A stretch of 64,000 nucleotides of DNA from Aquibium sp. A9E412 (GCF_030398335.1 NZ_JAOAOP010000013.1:1-64000); one strand, 5' to 3'. Positions 42,653 through 51,914 are shown, counted from the stretch's first letter. The notes: a model not told the origin generated them from the letters alone. Translations and numbers: made by a program.

Positions 42653-43102
42653 ATGCCGAACGCAAGACCGCGGGCCACCGATGCCCTGTCGGTGGGCGAG
42701 CTCGCCGCGCGCAGCGGCGTCGCCGTCTCCGCCATCCATTTCTACGAGCGCGAGGGGCTGATCGCCGGCTGGCGCACCGGCGCCAACCATCGGCGCTTTC
42801 ACCGCAGCACGCTGCGCCGGCTCGCGGTCATCCGCATCGCCCAGCGGCTCGGCCTCCCGCTTGCCGAGATCGGCAACGCGTTCCGGGCGCTGCCGGACGA
42901 CCATGCGCCCGACGCGCGGGCCTGGCAGCAACTGTCGGGCCTGTGGCGCGGCGATCTCGACCGGCGCATCGCCGAGCTCACGCGGCTGCGCGACCAGCTC
43001 GACTTCTGCATCGGCTGTGGCTGCCTGTCGATGAAGACATGCCCGATTTACAACCCAGACGATGCGCTCGCCGAACGCGGGCGGGGCGCACACCGCTTCT
43101 GA
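42653..43102 (+). CDS. soxR: Redox-sensing activator SoxR
   Basis: MerR-family regulator (149 aa). The N-terminal helix-turn-helix LSVGELAARSGVAVSAIHFY and the dimer helix are followed by the [2Fe-2S] motif C119-x2-C122-x-C124-x5-C130, the same numbering as in Escherichia coli SoxR. Outside enterics SoxR usually controls a few transporters and redox enzymes directly. Here a SoxR box lies immediately upstream, facing the divergent EamA-TspO frame. GGGGAAAG lies before the ATG at 42653. Confidence 0.96.
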   Translation: MPNARPRATDALSVGELAARSGVAVSAIHFYEREGLIAGWRTGANHRRFHRSTLRRLAVIRIAQRLGLPLAEIGNAFRALPDDHAPDARAWQQLSGLWRGDLDRRIAELTRLRDQLDFCIGCGCLSMKTCPIYNPDDALAERGRGAHRF

Positions 43103-43317
43103 CGCGACGCATGGCCGTGCGCGGCGGGGGCGGCGCGGGGTAAGAAAAAAATATTGCATCTGCATATGCTTGCAAAAAAACGGTACGGAACCGCACTGAG
43201 ATACCACACTGGTGTGCTCGGCCACTTCCCCAACGTCACACGCGGACAGTTTTAACAGCCCGCCTTACGGGCGATTAATCTATCCATGGTTGCATGTCCC
43301 GGACGAGGAGGTGGGGC
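43103..43317. promoter_or_regulatory. AT-rich upstream region of the tadE-like gene
   Basis: The 215 bases between soxR and the TadE-like gene include the most AT-rich stretch near here (43142-43180, two A-runs around TTGCATCTGCATATGCTTGC, with an internal GCATATGC palindrome). No intrinsic terminator for soxR is visible. A promoter for the TadE/TadG pair is likely in this region, but I cannot assign -35/-10 elements with confidence. Confidence 0.35.
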
Positions 43318-43746
43318 ATGTCATCCATGAAGATTCAGTCGTTCTGCCGACGGTGCGAGGGAACCTCTGCCGTCGAATTCGCACTGATCGCGCCGGTCTT
43401 CGTGCTGATCCTGATGGGCATGACGGCCTTCGGCATCTATCTCGGCGCGAGCCACTCGATCCAGCAGATCGCCGCCGATGCGGCGCGCTCGGCGGTCGCC
43501 GGCCTCAGCGCCGACGAGCGCGAGACCATCGTGGCCGGCTTCGTCAGGGAGCGCGCCGGCGGCTATCCCTTCGTCGAGGCCGACCGGCTTGCCGTCAGCG
43601 TGATCGACAGCGATGACGGTCGCGCCGTCTCGATCTCGGTGCGCTACGACGCGCGCAACCTGCCGATCTGGCGCTTCGCCGCCGGTCTGCCGCTGCCGCC
43701 GGTCGAGATCGGCCACCAGTCGGTGATCACCGTGGGAGGCGTGTGA
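43318..43746 (+). CDS. TadE-like pseudopilin-type membrane protein
   Basis: A 142-residue protein with the TadE/TadG-family N-terminus: a short basic leader, then CEGTSAVEFALIAPVFVLILMGM with the conserved Glu inside the hydrophobic segment. The rest is extracytoplasmic, predicted beta/alpha. The ATG at 43318 is chosen over 43294 because AGGAGGTGGGG lies directly before it. It overlaps the next gene by one base. No prepilin peptidase, secretin or Tad ATPase gene is nearby. Confidence 0.82.
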   Translation: MSSMKIQSFCRRCEGTSAVEFALIAPVFVLILMGMTAFGIYLGASHSIQQIAADAARSAVAGLSADERETIVAGFVRERAGGYPFVEADRLAVSVIDSDDGRAVSISVRYDARNLPIWRFAAGLPLPPVEIGHQSVITVGGV

Positions 43747-45455
43747 TGCGTGCGCTGCTCCATCGTTTCGGCCGCCGGGTCGCCGGGTTCGTCCGCGCCA
43801 GCGGCGGCAACGTCGCGCTGATGACGGCGGCGACCGCACCGGTCGTGCTCGGGCTGGCGGCGGTCGCCGTCGACGAGGGCACGCTTTATCTCGAGCGCCG
43901 CCAGGTGCAGGCGGCAACGGACCTAGCCGCGATCATGGCCGCCGCCGAGATCGACACCGCCGAAGCGGCCGCCCGCGCGGTCCTGCGCGACCAGGGCCTG
44001 CTGGCCCGCGTGTCGGACGGCAGCGAGACCGCCGGCGGCGACGGCGAGGATCCGCTCGCGGTGGTCAAGGGCCGCTACACCGCCGATCCCACGCTGACGG
44101 TCGAGCAGCGCTTCGTGGCCGGCGCGGAGCCGGCCAACGCCGTCAAGGTGACCTTCGCGACGACGGGCACGCGCCATTTCTCGCAGCGGCTGTTCGCGCC
44201 GCCGCGGCTGTCGGCTTCGGCGGTCGCCAGCACCGAGGCGCATGCCGCCTTCTCCGTCGGCACCCGGCTCTTGCGCCTCGACGGCGGCATCGTCAACGCG
44301 CTGCTCGGCGGACTGACCGGCTCGGAGATCGCGCTCGACGTGATGGACTACGAGGCGCTGCTCGACGCCGACGTCGACCTTCTGACCGTGCTCGACACGC
44401 TGGCTCTGTCGCTCGACCTCGAGGCCGCCACCTATGAGGACCTGCTCGACACCGAGATCGGCATCAATGCGCTGGCGACGGCCATCGAGGCGGTGCCGGG
44501 GCTCGAGCGCGGCGCGCGCAACGCGCTCTCCCGGCTGGCGCGGCAGACCGCCGGCGCCGACCACGGCATGTTCCTGCTCGGCGACCTGGTGACGCTGGCG
44601 CCGCTCGCCGACAAGCAGATCGGCCTGCGCAGCCCCGGCCTGGCGCTGAAGGCCGGCGTGCTCGACCTCGTGCAGGCGGCGGCGGTGGCGGCCGGCGGCG
44701 GCCACCAGCTCGCCCTCGACCTCGGCGCCGGCATCCCCGGGCTGCTCGAGGCGCAGGTCGAGCTGGCGATCGGCGAGCCGCCGCAAAACTCCGCGCCGTT
44801 CGGCGTCGGCGAGGTGGGCGACACGGTGCACACCGCCCAGACGCGGCTCTACGTCGCCCTGAAGATCGGCGGCGAGGGCGTCCTGCGCGGGCTCGCCGTG
44901 CGGCTGCCGATCTATCTGGAGGTGGCGCACGCCCAGGCGCGGCTGACCGACATCGCCTGCGGCAGCTCCGGCGCCAGCGCGACCGTCGCGGCGAGGCCCG
45001 GCGTCGCCGACCTGCGTGTCGCGGGGCTCGACATGCATCGCTTCGCCGACTTCTCGTCAAAGCCGCATTTCGACGACGCCGACATCGTGCGCGCGCCGCT
45101 GATCCGCGTCACCGGCTCGGCCCGCGTCGCGGTCGAGGAGCAGACGGCGACGTCGCTGCGCTTCACCGCGCGCGAGATCGCCGACGGCGAGACGAAGACG
45201 GTGTCGACGCGCGATCTGGTGACGTCGATCGCCTCGTCGCTGATCGAGGATCTCGACCTCGACGTGCGCATCCTCGGCCTCGATCTCGGGCTGTCGGGCC
45301 TGGTGCGGCTGACGGTCGGCAACCTGCTGCTCGCCGTCGCGCCGGCCGTCGACGGCGTGCTCAACGCCGTGCTCGACCTCCTCGGCGTCTCGGTCGGCCA
45401 GGCCGACGTGCGGGTGACCGGCGCAAGCTGCGGCCAGGCGGTGCTGGTGCAGTAG
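43746..45455 (+). CDS. TadG-like pilus-assembly protein
   Basis: A 569-residue protein with a TadG-type N-terminus (ASGGNVALMTAATAPVVLGL, then LERRQVQAATDLAAIMAAAE) and a long extracytoplasmic part. It contains repeated hydrophobic/acidic stretches such as LLDADVDLLTVLDTLALSLD and LDVRILGLDLGLSGLVRLTV. Co-translated with the TadE-like gene. Function outside a complete Tad locus is unknown; it could serve a Tad machine encoded elsewhere. It ends 34 bases from the convergent epimerase. Confidence 0.78.
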   Translation: MRALLHRFGRRVAGFVRASGGNVALMTAATAPVVLGLAAVAVDEGTLYLERRQVQAATDLAAIMAAAEIDTAEAAARAVLRDQGLLARVSDGSETAGGDGEDPLAVVKGRYTADPTLTVEQRFVAGAEPANAVKVTFATTGTRHFSQRLFAPPRLSASAVASTEAHAAFSVGTRLLRLDGGIVNALLGGLTGSEIALDVMDYEALLDADVDLLTVLDTLALSLDLEAATYEDLLDTEIGINALATAIEAVPGLERGARNALSRLARQTAGADHGMFLLGDLVTLAPLADKQIGLRSPGLALKAGVLDLVQAAAVAAGGGHQLALDLGAGIPGLLEAQVELAIGEPPQNSAPFGVGEVGDTVHTAQTRLYVALKIGGEGVLRGLAVRLPIYLEVAHAQARLTDIACGSSGASATVAARPGVADLRVAGLDMHRFADFSSKPHFDDADIVRAPLIRVTGSARVAVEEQTATSLRFTAREIADGETKTVSTRDLVTSIASSLIEDLDLDVRILGLDLGLSGLVRLTVGNLLLAVAPAVDGVLNAVLDLLGVSVGQADVRVTGASCGQAVLVQ

Positions 45456-45489
45456 GCGCCGCTGCGGCACGCCCCTCGCGAAGCCGTCC

Positions 45490-46464
45490 TTACCGCGCCG
45501 TCGCGTGATAGGCGCGGAACCAGGCGACGAAATCGGCGATGCCGTCGGCGAGCGGCACCGTCGGGCTGTAGCCGAGGTCGCGCGCGGCCAGCGCGATGTC
45601 GGCGCAGGTGCGCGTCACGTCGCCGGCCGGCTTCGGCGCCATCTCCATCACCGCGCGGCGGCCGGCGGCGCGCTCGATCGCGGCGATGAAGTCGAGCAGC
45701 CGCACGGGCCGGTTGTTGCCGAGATTGTAGAGCGGCGCCGTCGCATCCGGCCGCGCCAGCAGCCGGTCTGTCACCGCCACCACGCCGGCGGCGATGTCGT
45801 CGACATGGGTGAAGTCGCGCTCCATGTCGCCGCCGTTGAACACCTTGATCGGTCGGCCGGCGAGGATCGCGTCGGTGAACAGCCACGGCGCCATGTCGGG
45901 CCGGCCATAGCGGCCGTAGACGGTGAAGAAGCGCAGCCCGGTCGTCGTCAGCCCATGGATCTGGCCGTAGGCGTGGGCGATCAGCTCGCCCGAGCGCTTG
46001 GTCGCCGCGTAGACGGAGACCGGCCTCGCGGCCGGCGCGTCCTCGGCGAACGGAACCGGCGAATCGTCGCCATAGACCGACGAGGACGAGGCGTAGACCA
46101 CCGGCAGGCCGCGCGCGGCGGCCAGCTCGAGCACGGACACCTGGCCGGCCACGTTGGCGTGAACGTAGGCGTGCGGGTTCTCCACCGAGTAGCGCACGCC
46201 CGCCTGGGCGGCCAGATGCACGATCGCGTCGAGCTTTGCCGTCCCGTCGCCGAGCGCCCCGGCCAGGTCCGGCCGCGCCACGTCCATCTCGTGGAAGGTG
46301 AAGCCCGCGTGCCCGGCGAGCTCGGCCAGCCGCGCCCGCTTCAGCGCGACCGGGTAGTAGGGGTTGAGGTCGTCGAGCCCGACCACGGTGTCGCCGCGCG
46401 CCAGGAAGCGGCTCGCCGCGTGGAAGCCGATGAAGCCGGCCGCGCCGGTGAGAAGCACCCTCAC
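45490..46464 (-). CDS. UDP-glucuronate 4-epimerase
   Basis: Extended short-chain dehydrogenase (324 aa) that interconverts UDP-glucuronate and UDP-galacturonate. NAD motif LLTGAAGFIGFHAASRFLARG, DDLNPYYPVALKRARL (typical of this subgroup), AAQAGVRYSVENPHAYVHAN and the catalytic VYAATKRSGE are present. The start is GTG at 46464; an ATG is not available before the nucleotide fold. Divergent from the UDP-glucose dehydrogenase gene that supplies its substrate. Confidence 0.9.
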   Translation of the reverse strand: MRVLLTGAAGFIGFHAASRFLARGDTVVGLDDLNPYYPVALKRARLAELAGHAGFTFHEMDVARPDLAGALGDGTAKLDAIVHLAAQAGVRYSVENPHAYVHANVAGQVSVLELAAARGLPVVYASSSSVYGDDSPVPFAEDAPAARPVSVYAATKRSGELIAHAYGQIHGLTTTGLRFFTVYGRYGRPDMAPWLFTDAILAGRPIKVFNGGDMERDFTHVDDIAAGVVAVTDRLLARPDATAPLYNLGNNRPVRLLDFIAAIERAAGRRAVMEMAPKPAGDVTRTCADIALAARDLGYSPTVPLADGIADFVAWFRAYHATAR

Positions 46465-46581
46465 CGGCCCGCCTCCGCACGGCGCGGCGCGCCCGGGCGG
46501 CGCGTCACATTGCCTTGCGCGCGGGCATGTGCAATGGGAGCCGCGCAAGCGCGGACCAGCAGCAGGAACAGGGGCGGCTCG

Positions 46582-47892
46582 ATGCGAATATCCATGATCG
46601 GGACCGGCTATGTGGGACTGGTTTCGGGCGTCTGCTTCGCGGAGTTCGGCTACCACGTCAACTGCGTCGACCAGAACCACGGCATCATCGACCGGCTGAA
46701 CGGCGGCGAGCTGACCATCTACGAGCCGGGGCTGGAAGACCTGCTGCGCAAGAACGTGGCCGAGGGGCGGCTCACCTTCACCACCGATCTGGCGGCGGCC
46801 GTGGCGGAGTCCGACGTCGTGTTCATCGCCGTCGGCACGCCCTCGCGGCGCGGCGACGGCGAGGCCGACCTGCAATACATCTTCGCCGCCGCCGAGGCGA
46901 TCGCCCTGGCGATGCGGCCCAACACCACGGTCGTCATCAAGTCGACCGCCACCGTCGGCACCGCGGCCGCCGTCGCCGAGCGCATCGCCGCCGCGCGGCC
47001 CGACGTGCCGTTCTCCATGGTGTCGAACCCGGAGTTCCTGCGCGAGGGCTCGGCGGTGGAAGACTTCATGCGTCCCGACCGGGTGGTGGTCGGCGCGCGC
47101 GACGACAACGGCCGCGCCGTCATGCAGCGCGTCTATCGGCCGCTCTACCTGCGCGAGACGCCGCTCGTCGTCACCTCGCTGGAGAACGCCGAGCTGATCA
47201 AGTACGCCTCGAACGCCTTCCTGGCGATGAAGGTGACCTTCATCAACCAGCTCGCCGACCTGTGCGAGCGGGTCGGCGGCAACGTGCAGGACGTCGCCAA
47301 GGCGATCGGCATGGACCGGCGCATCGGCTCGAAGTTCCTGCATCCGGGGCCCGGCTTCGGCGGCTCGTGCTTTCCCAAGGACACGCGCGCCTTCGCCGCC
47401 ATCGGCCGCCGCTTCGAGGCGCCGCAGCGTCTCGTGGAGACCGTCGTGGCGGAGAACGAGCAGCGCAAGAAGCGCATGGGCGAGCGCATCCTGTCGTTCC
47501 TCGCAGAGCCCGCCGCGGCCACGGTCGCCGTGCTCGGCGTCTCCTTCAAGCCCAACACCGACGACATCCGCGAGGCGCCCTCGCTCGACATCATCGCCGC
47601 GCTCACGGCCGCCGGCGTCACCGTGCGCGCGCACGATCCCGCCGCGATGGCGGCGGCCAGCCGCGCCCTCGACGGCGTTGCCTGGTGCGGCTCGCCCTAC
47701 CAGGCGGCCGAGGGGGCCGACGCGGTGGCGCTCCTGACCGACTGGAACGCCTATCGCGCGCTCGACCTGACGCGCATCGCCGGGCTGATGCGCGGCCGCA
47801 TCTTCTTCGACGCGCGCAACGTCTACCAGCCGGCCGACCTCACCGACACCGGGCTCGCCTACCACTCGGTGGGCCGCCCGCCGATCGGGTAG
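46582..47892 (+). CDS. UDP-glucose 6-dehydrogenase
   Basis: NAD-dependent dehydrogenase (436 aa) oxidising UDP-glucose to UDP-glucuronate. N-terminal MIGTGYVGLVSGVCFAEFGY, VGTPSRRGDGEADL, SNPEFLREGSAVEDF and the catalytic cysteine in PGFGGSCFPKDTRA identify it. The C-terminal domain has GVSFKPNTDDIREAPS. Likely gene symbol ugd/rkpK-type. It provides uronic acid for the surface polymer; the next gene starts 25 bases later. Confidence 0.94.
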   Translation: MRISMIGTGYVGLVSGVCFAEFGYHVNCVDQNHGIIDRLNGGELTIYEPGLEDLLRKNVAEGRLTFTTDLAAAVAESDVVFIAVGTPSRRGDGEADLQYIFAAAEAIALAMRPNTTVVIKSTATVGTAAAVAERIAAARPDVPFSMVSNPEFLREGSAVEDFMRPDRVVVGARDDNGRAVMQRVYRPLYLRETPLVVTSLENAELIKYASNAFLAMKVTFINQLADLCERVGGNVQDVAKAIGMDRRIGSKFLHPGPGFGGSCFPKDTRAFAAIGRRFEAPQRLVETVVAENEQRKKRMGERILSFLAEPAAATVAVLGVSFKPNTDDIREAPSLDIIAALTAAGVTVRAHDPAAMAAASRALDGVAWCGSPYQAAEGADAVALLTDWNAYRALDLTRIAGLMRGRIFFDARNVYQPADLTDTGLAYHSVGRPPIG

Positions 47893-47917
47893 CGCCGGCG
47901 ATGCCGGCCGGCCCGTC

Positions 47918-48847
47918 ATGAGCGTGCTCGTCACCGGGGCGAGCGGCTTCATAGGCGGCGCCGTCGCCCGCCACCTCGCCGCGCAGGGCCGCACCGTACG
48001 TCGCGCCGGCCGCGCGCCGCTGCGCCCCGGCATCGACGTCGCGCTGCCGCCGGCCGACGCGGCGGACGCCGCCTTCGACGCGCTGATGGCCGGCGTCGAC
48101 GACGTGGTGCATTGCGCGGGGCTGGCCGATGCGCGCGGCCGCACGGAGGCCGAGCTTCACGCGGCGAACGCGCGGCTTGCCGAGCGGCTCGCGGCGGCGG
48201 CGGCGCGTGGCGCCGGCGGCCGCTTCGTCCTCGTCTCGTCGATCCGCGCGGTGGCCGGCGCCGGCTTCAGCGGCACCATCGACGCGGCCACCGCGCCTCA
48301 GCCGGCGGGCGCCTACGGCCGCTCCAAGCTTGCCGGCGAGCGCGCCGCGACGGCCGCCTACGCGGCGCGGCCGGGCGATCTCTCGGTGCTGCGCCTGCCG
48401 GCCGTCTACGGGCCGGGCATGGGCGGCTTCCTGGGCCGCCTGCTGGCGCTGTCGGAGACGCCGCTGCCGCTGCCGCTCGCCGGGCTTGCCGGCCGCCGGC
48501 CGCTGGTCGACGTCGCGGCCGTGGCCGGGGCGGTCGCCTGCCTGCTCGATGCCGCGGTGGCGCCGCAGCCGGTGCATGTGGCAAGCGACCAAACGGCGCT
48601 GACGCCGGGCGAGATCGTCGCCGCCTTCCGCCGCGGCCGCGGCCGCTCCGCGCGGCTGTTCGCGCTGCCCGGGCGGCTCGTCGGCGCGGCGGCGGCCGTC
48701 ACCGGCAGACGGGCGCTCTGGCAGGCGCTGCAGGCCGACCAGAGCTGCGACGCGCGGCCGCTGGCACTGCTCGGCTGGCATCCGGTGGCCGACAGCCGGC
48801 CGCGGCTCGCCGCGCTGGCCGCCGCGCACGCGCGTCAGTTGGGATAG
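47918..48847 (+). CDS. NAD-dependent sugar epimerase/reductase
   Basis: Extended short-chain dehydrogenase/reductase (309 aa) of the nucleotide-sugar epimerase or 4-ketoreductase type. It has LVTGASGFIGGAVARHLAAQ, VHCAGLADARG, VSSIRAVAG and catalytic YGRSKLAGERA. The exact substrate cannot be read from sequence; relatives act on UDP-N-acetylhexosamines beside WbpM/WecA-type genes, which fits the neighbouring dehydratase. Its last 13 bases overlap that gene tail to tail. Confidence 0.8.
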   Translation: MSVLVTGASGFIGGAVARHLAAQGRTVRRAGRAPLRPGIDVALPPADAADAAFDALMAGVDDVVHCAGLADARGRTEAELHAANARLAERLAAAAARGAGGRFVLVSSIRAVAGAGFSGTIDAATAPQPAGAYGRSKLAGERAATAAYAARPGDLSVLRLPAVYGPGMGGFLGRLLALSETPLPLPLAGLAGRRPLVDVAAVAGAVACLLDAAVAPQPVHVASDQTALTPGEIVAAFRRGRGRSARLFALPGRLVGAAAAVTGRRALWQALQADQSCDARPLALLGWHPVADSRPRLAALAAAHARQLG

Positions 48848-50757
48848 GCGCCCTGCTCCTGCGCGCCCGGACCGGCCGGCCACAAGGCGGCCTCGCCCTC
48901 GCCCGCCGGCTGCTCGATCAGGAAGTCGAACAGCAGGCGCCGCACCTCCGCCTCGTCGCTGCGCTCCACCGCCTCGCGCATGCGCGCCAGCATCAGCGGC
49001 ACCCGGTCCGACAGGCCGTCGGGCCGGCGCGCGCGCAGGATCTTGGGATGCGGCGTGCGCGCGACGCTGGCGCGGTGGTAGAACAGCTCCTCGTGGATCT
49101 TCTCGCCCTCGGCGAGGCCGATCGTGACGATCTCGATGTCGCCATGCGGATTGTCCGGGCCGCGCACGGTGAGACCGGCCAGCATGATCATGTCCTCGGC
49201 GAGATCGCGGATGCGGATCGGATCGCCCATCTCGAGCAGCAGCACGTCGCCGGCCTCCGACAGCGCGCTCGCCTGGACGATCAGCTCGGCCGCCTCGCGC
49301 ACCGACATGAAGTAGCGCGTCGTCTCATCGTGCGTGATCGTCACCGGGCCGCCGCTGGCGATCTGCTCCTTGAACAGCGGCACGACGGAGCCGCTCGAGC
49401 CGATGACGTTGCCGAAGCGCACCGCCGCATAGCGCGTGCCGTGGCCGCGGGTCGCGGTCTGCTGCGCGTAGTGGCGCACGATGAGCTCGGCCCAGCGCTT
49501 GCTGGCGCCCATCACGCTCTTCGGATGAACCGCCTTGTCGCTTGAGATCAGCACGAAGTTGTCGACGCCGAACTCCTGCGCGGCATCGGCCAGCACATGC
49601 GTGCCGAAGACGTTGTTGCGCACGCCCTCGATCTTGTTCCGCTCGACCATCGAGACGTGCTTGTAGGCGGCGGTGTGGTAGATGGTGTCGACATGCTCGG
49701 CGCGCAGCGTGCGCCGCACCAGCGCGGCGTTGGTGATGGAGCCCAGCACGGGCACCACCGGGCAGGTGCACAGCGCCTTCAACTCGCGCGACATCTCGTA
49801 GAGGCCGTGCTCGTTGACCTCGAGCAGCACCAGCTTGGCCGGATTGTTGCGCACGATCGTGCGGCAGAGCTGCGAGCCGATGGAGCCGGCCGCGCCGGTG
49901 ACGAGAATGGTGCGGCCCTCGATCATCTGGCGCATCAGGCCGAGATCGGCCGGCACCGGCGAGCGGCCGAGCAGGTCGTCGAGATCGATGTCGCGGATGT
50001 AGCTGACCAGATAGCGGCCGGCCGCCAGGTCGGCGATGGCCGGCAGGATGCGCATCTTGACCGGCAGGGCGCCGAGGCGCGCCACCAGCTCGCGGTTGTC
50101 GGCCCCCGCCTGGGACGTGATGACCACTTCCTCGATGCCGAAATTGGCCACCACCGACTCGAGCTGCGAGGGCGAATAGACCCGCAGGCCGAGGATATCC
50201 ATCCCGAACAGGCCCGGATTGTCGCTGACGAAGCCCATCACCTGGCGATCGCCGGCCGAGCGCAGCGCGTCGGCAAGCTGCACGCCGGCATCGCCGGCGC
50301 CGTAGATCAGCATGCGCTTGACGCTGTCGCCGTTCTTCTCGCCGTGGCGCAGCAGCCATTTCAGGGTGAAGCGGCTGCCGGTGACAGCGAGCACGGAGAT
50401 GATCCAGTAGAGCAGCGGAATGCTGCGCGGAATGCCCTCGATGCCGGTCATCTGGGTGAGGAAGGCGAGGCTGACGAGCGCCAGCGTCGCGAAGGTCACC
50501 GCCTGGACGATAGTCCAGATGGCGCGCTCGGGCAGATAGCGCAGCACCGAGCGGTAGAGGCCCATGCGCACGAAGATCGGGATCGTGACGAGCGGCGCGG
50601 CGAGGAAGAACAGCGCCTGCTGCAGGTTCGGCACGAAGAGCTGGTCGAGGCGGATCGAGAAGGCCGCCCACATGATCGCGATGAGGCCGAAGACGTCGGC
50701 CACGAGCAGCACCAGGCGCTTGGCCCGGCGCGGCCGCTCGGCGATCCAATGGCGCAT
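48835..50757 (-). CDS. WbpM/CapD-like nucleotide-sugar 4,6-dehydratase
   Basis: Large membrane-bound dehydratase (640 aa): four N-terminal helices, a CoA-binding-like Rossmann domain (LIYGAGDAGVQLADALRSAG near residue 150), then the catalytic domain with LVTGAAGSIGSQLCRTIVR. The active-site motif is VMGASKRWAE, with Met replacing the usual Tyr, as in WbpM. It likely makes a UDP-4-keto-6-deoxy-HexNAc for polysaccharide. The ATG at 50757 is given. A TTG at 50769 with GGAGGG seven bases upstream may be the true start, adding four residues. Confidence 0.9.
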   Translation of the reverse strand: MRHWIAERPRRAKRLVLLVADVFGLIAIMWAAFSIRLDQLFVPNLQQALFFLAAPLVTIPIFVRMGLYRSVLRYLPERAIWTIVQAVTFATLALVSLAFLTQMTGIEGIPRSIPLLYWIISVLAVTGSRFTLKWLLRHGEKNGDSVKRMLIYGAGDAGVQLADALRSAGDRQVMGFVSDNPGLFGMDILGLRVYSPSQLESVVANFGIEEVVITSQAGADNRELVARLGALPVKMRILPAIADLAAGRYLVSYIRDIDLDDLLGRSPVPADLGLMRQMIEGRTILVTGAAGSIGSQLCRTIVRNNPAKLVLLEVNEHGLYEMSRELKALCTCPVVPVLGSITNAALVRRTLRAEHVDTIYHTAAYKHVSMVERNKIEGVRNNVFGTHVLADAAQEFGVDNFVLISSDKAVHPKSVMGASKRWAELIVRHYAQQTATRGHGTRYAAVRFGNVIGSSGSVVPLFKEQIASGGPVTITHDETTRYFMSVREAAELIVQASALSEAGDVLLLEMGDPIRIRDLAEDMIMLAGLTVRGPDNPHGDIEIVTIGLAEGEKIHEELFYHRASVARTPHPKILRARRPDGLSDRVPLMLARMREAVERSDEAEVRRLLFDFLIEQPAGEGEAALWPAGPGAQEQGAYPN

Positions 50758-50769
50758 CCTAGAGAGCAA

Positions 50770-51068
50770 GACACGCCCTCCGATGCATGGCCGGAGACCA
50801 CCGGCCGCCCATCCCGGGCGCCCCTTCCGGCCTGCCGGCACCGCCGGCCGGGCTCCGGGACACACGGGCAGACAGATCGCCCGTACGCAACCAGCTTCGC
50901 AACGTCAAACGCAACCAACCCCCTTCTTCGCAAGCCGCCGCCCCCGCCCCGGCGACGACCTCCGATTGTTCTTGGTTTTGCTTATCTTAGCACATTATGC
51001 CACGAACATGCCGCAATTGTGACACGATTGCGGCATTGCCGCCAACGCAGCGGGCAATCGACGCCGTC
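50770..51068. promoter_or_regulatory. Gene-free region upstream of the WbpM-like gene
   Basis: About 300 bases between the cysQ end and the dehydratase start, both on the minus strand. The left two-thirds is GC-rich with no recognisable coding. The right third is AT-richer and holds the perfect 10-bp inverted repeat at 51008-51036 plus TTATCTTAGCACATTATG, where a minus-strand promoter may lie. I see no convincing T-tract terminator. Confidence 0.4.
51008..51036. repeat. Perfect 10-bp inverted repeat, possible operator
   Basis: ATGCCGCAAT and ATTGCGGCAT are exact inverted copies separated by nine bases (TGTGACACG). The element lies 250 bases upstream of the dehydratase start and 33 bases after the cysQ stop. 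Lack of a T-run on either strand argues against a simple terminator; an operator or mRNA 3'-end hairpin are both possible. Confidence 0.6.
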
Positions 51069-51914
51069 TCAACGCGCCACGGCATGGCAGCCGGCTTCGG
51101 CGACGAACCAGGGATTGGCGAAGTCGCTGTCGTGCGGCTGGTCGCGCTTGCCGTAGGCGAGCGGCCGGCCGTCGAGGGTGAGCGTGCGGCCGCCGGCCGC
51201 GCGCAGGACCGCGTCGCCGGCCGCGGTGTCCCACTCCATGGTACGGCCGAACCGCGGGTAGAGGTCGGCGCGGCCGCTCGCCAGCATGCAGAACTTGAGC
51301 GACGAGCCGACCGCCATCAGCTCGGCGCCGGGAAAGCGGGCGATGAAGGCATCGGTCTCGGCGGTGCGGTGCGAGCGGCTGGCGACGATGACCGGCGGCT
51401 CGGGCGCACCGCGCACCGCGATCGCACCGCGCGCGACGACACGCGCGCCGTCCTCGACCGTGGCCGCCTCGGCCCGGTCGGGCCTGGCCGCGAACAGGGC
51501 GCTGCGCGCCGGCGCGTAGACGACGCCGAGCTCGGGCACGCCGCCGCGCACCAGCGCGATGTTGACGGTGAAGTCGTCGCGCCGGTTGACGAACTCGCGC
51601 GTGCCGTCGAGCGGATCGACCAGCAGGAAGGCACCGTCGAGCGCCGGCGGCACGCGGCCGGCGGCGACCGATTCCTCGGCGACCACCGGCACCTGCGGGC
51701 ACAGCCGGGCGAGCCCGCGCAGGATGATCGCCTCGGCCGTGGTGTCGGCCTCGGTGACCGGCGAGGCGTCGGCCTTCTCGCTCACCGACACGCCGCGCGC
51801 GTAGCACGCCATGATCGCGCGGCCGGCTTCGAGCGCCAGCTCCTCGAGCCCGGCGACGAGGTCCGCGTCAGCCGGCTGCGCCGGCCGCGCCGCCGCGCCC
51901 TCCCCGCTCAGCAA
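51069..51914 (-). CDS. cysQ: 3'(2'),5'-bisphosphate nucleotidase CysQ
   Basis: Inositol-monophosphatase-fold phosphatase (about 281 aa) that hydrolyses PAP or PAPS, clearing the by-product of sulfotransfer or sulfate reduction. Metal-binding motifs: [38 protein letters not shown] and [17 protein letters not shown]. No ATG or GTG is suitably placed. A TTG at 51914, preceded by GGGAG and overlapping the cysNC stop, is the best start. Together with cysD and cysNC it forms a complete PAPS unit. Confidence 0.9.
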   Translation of the reverse strand: MLSGEGAAARPAQPADADLVAGLEELALEAGRAIMACYARGVSVSEKADASPVTEADTTAEAIILRGLARLCPQVPVVAEESVAAGRVPPALDGAFLLVDPLDGTREFVNRRDDFTVNIALVRGGVPELGVVYAPARSALFAARPDRAEAATVEDGARVVARGAIAVRGAPEPPVIVASRSHRTAETDAFIARFPGAELMAVGSSLKFCMLASGRADLYPRFGRTMEWDTAAGDAVLRAAGGRTLTLDGRPLAYGKRDQPHDSDFANPWFVAEAGCHAVAR

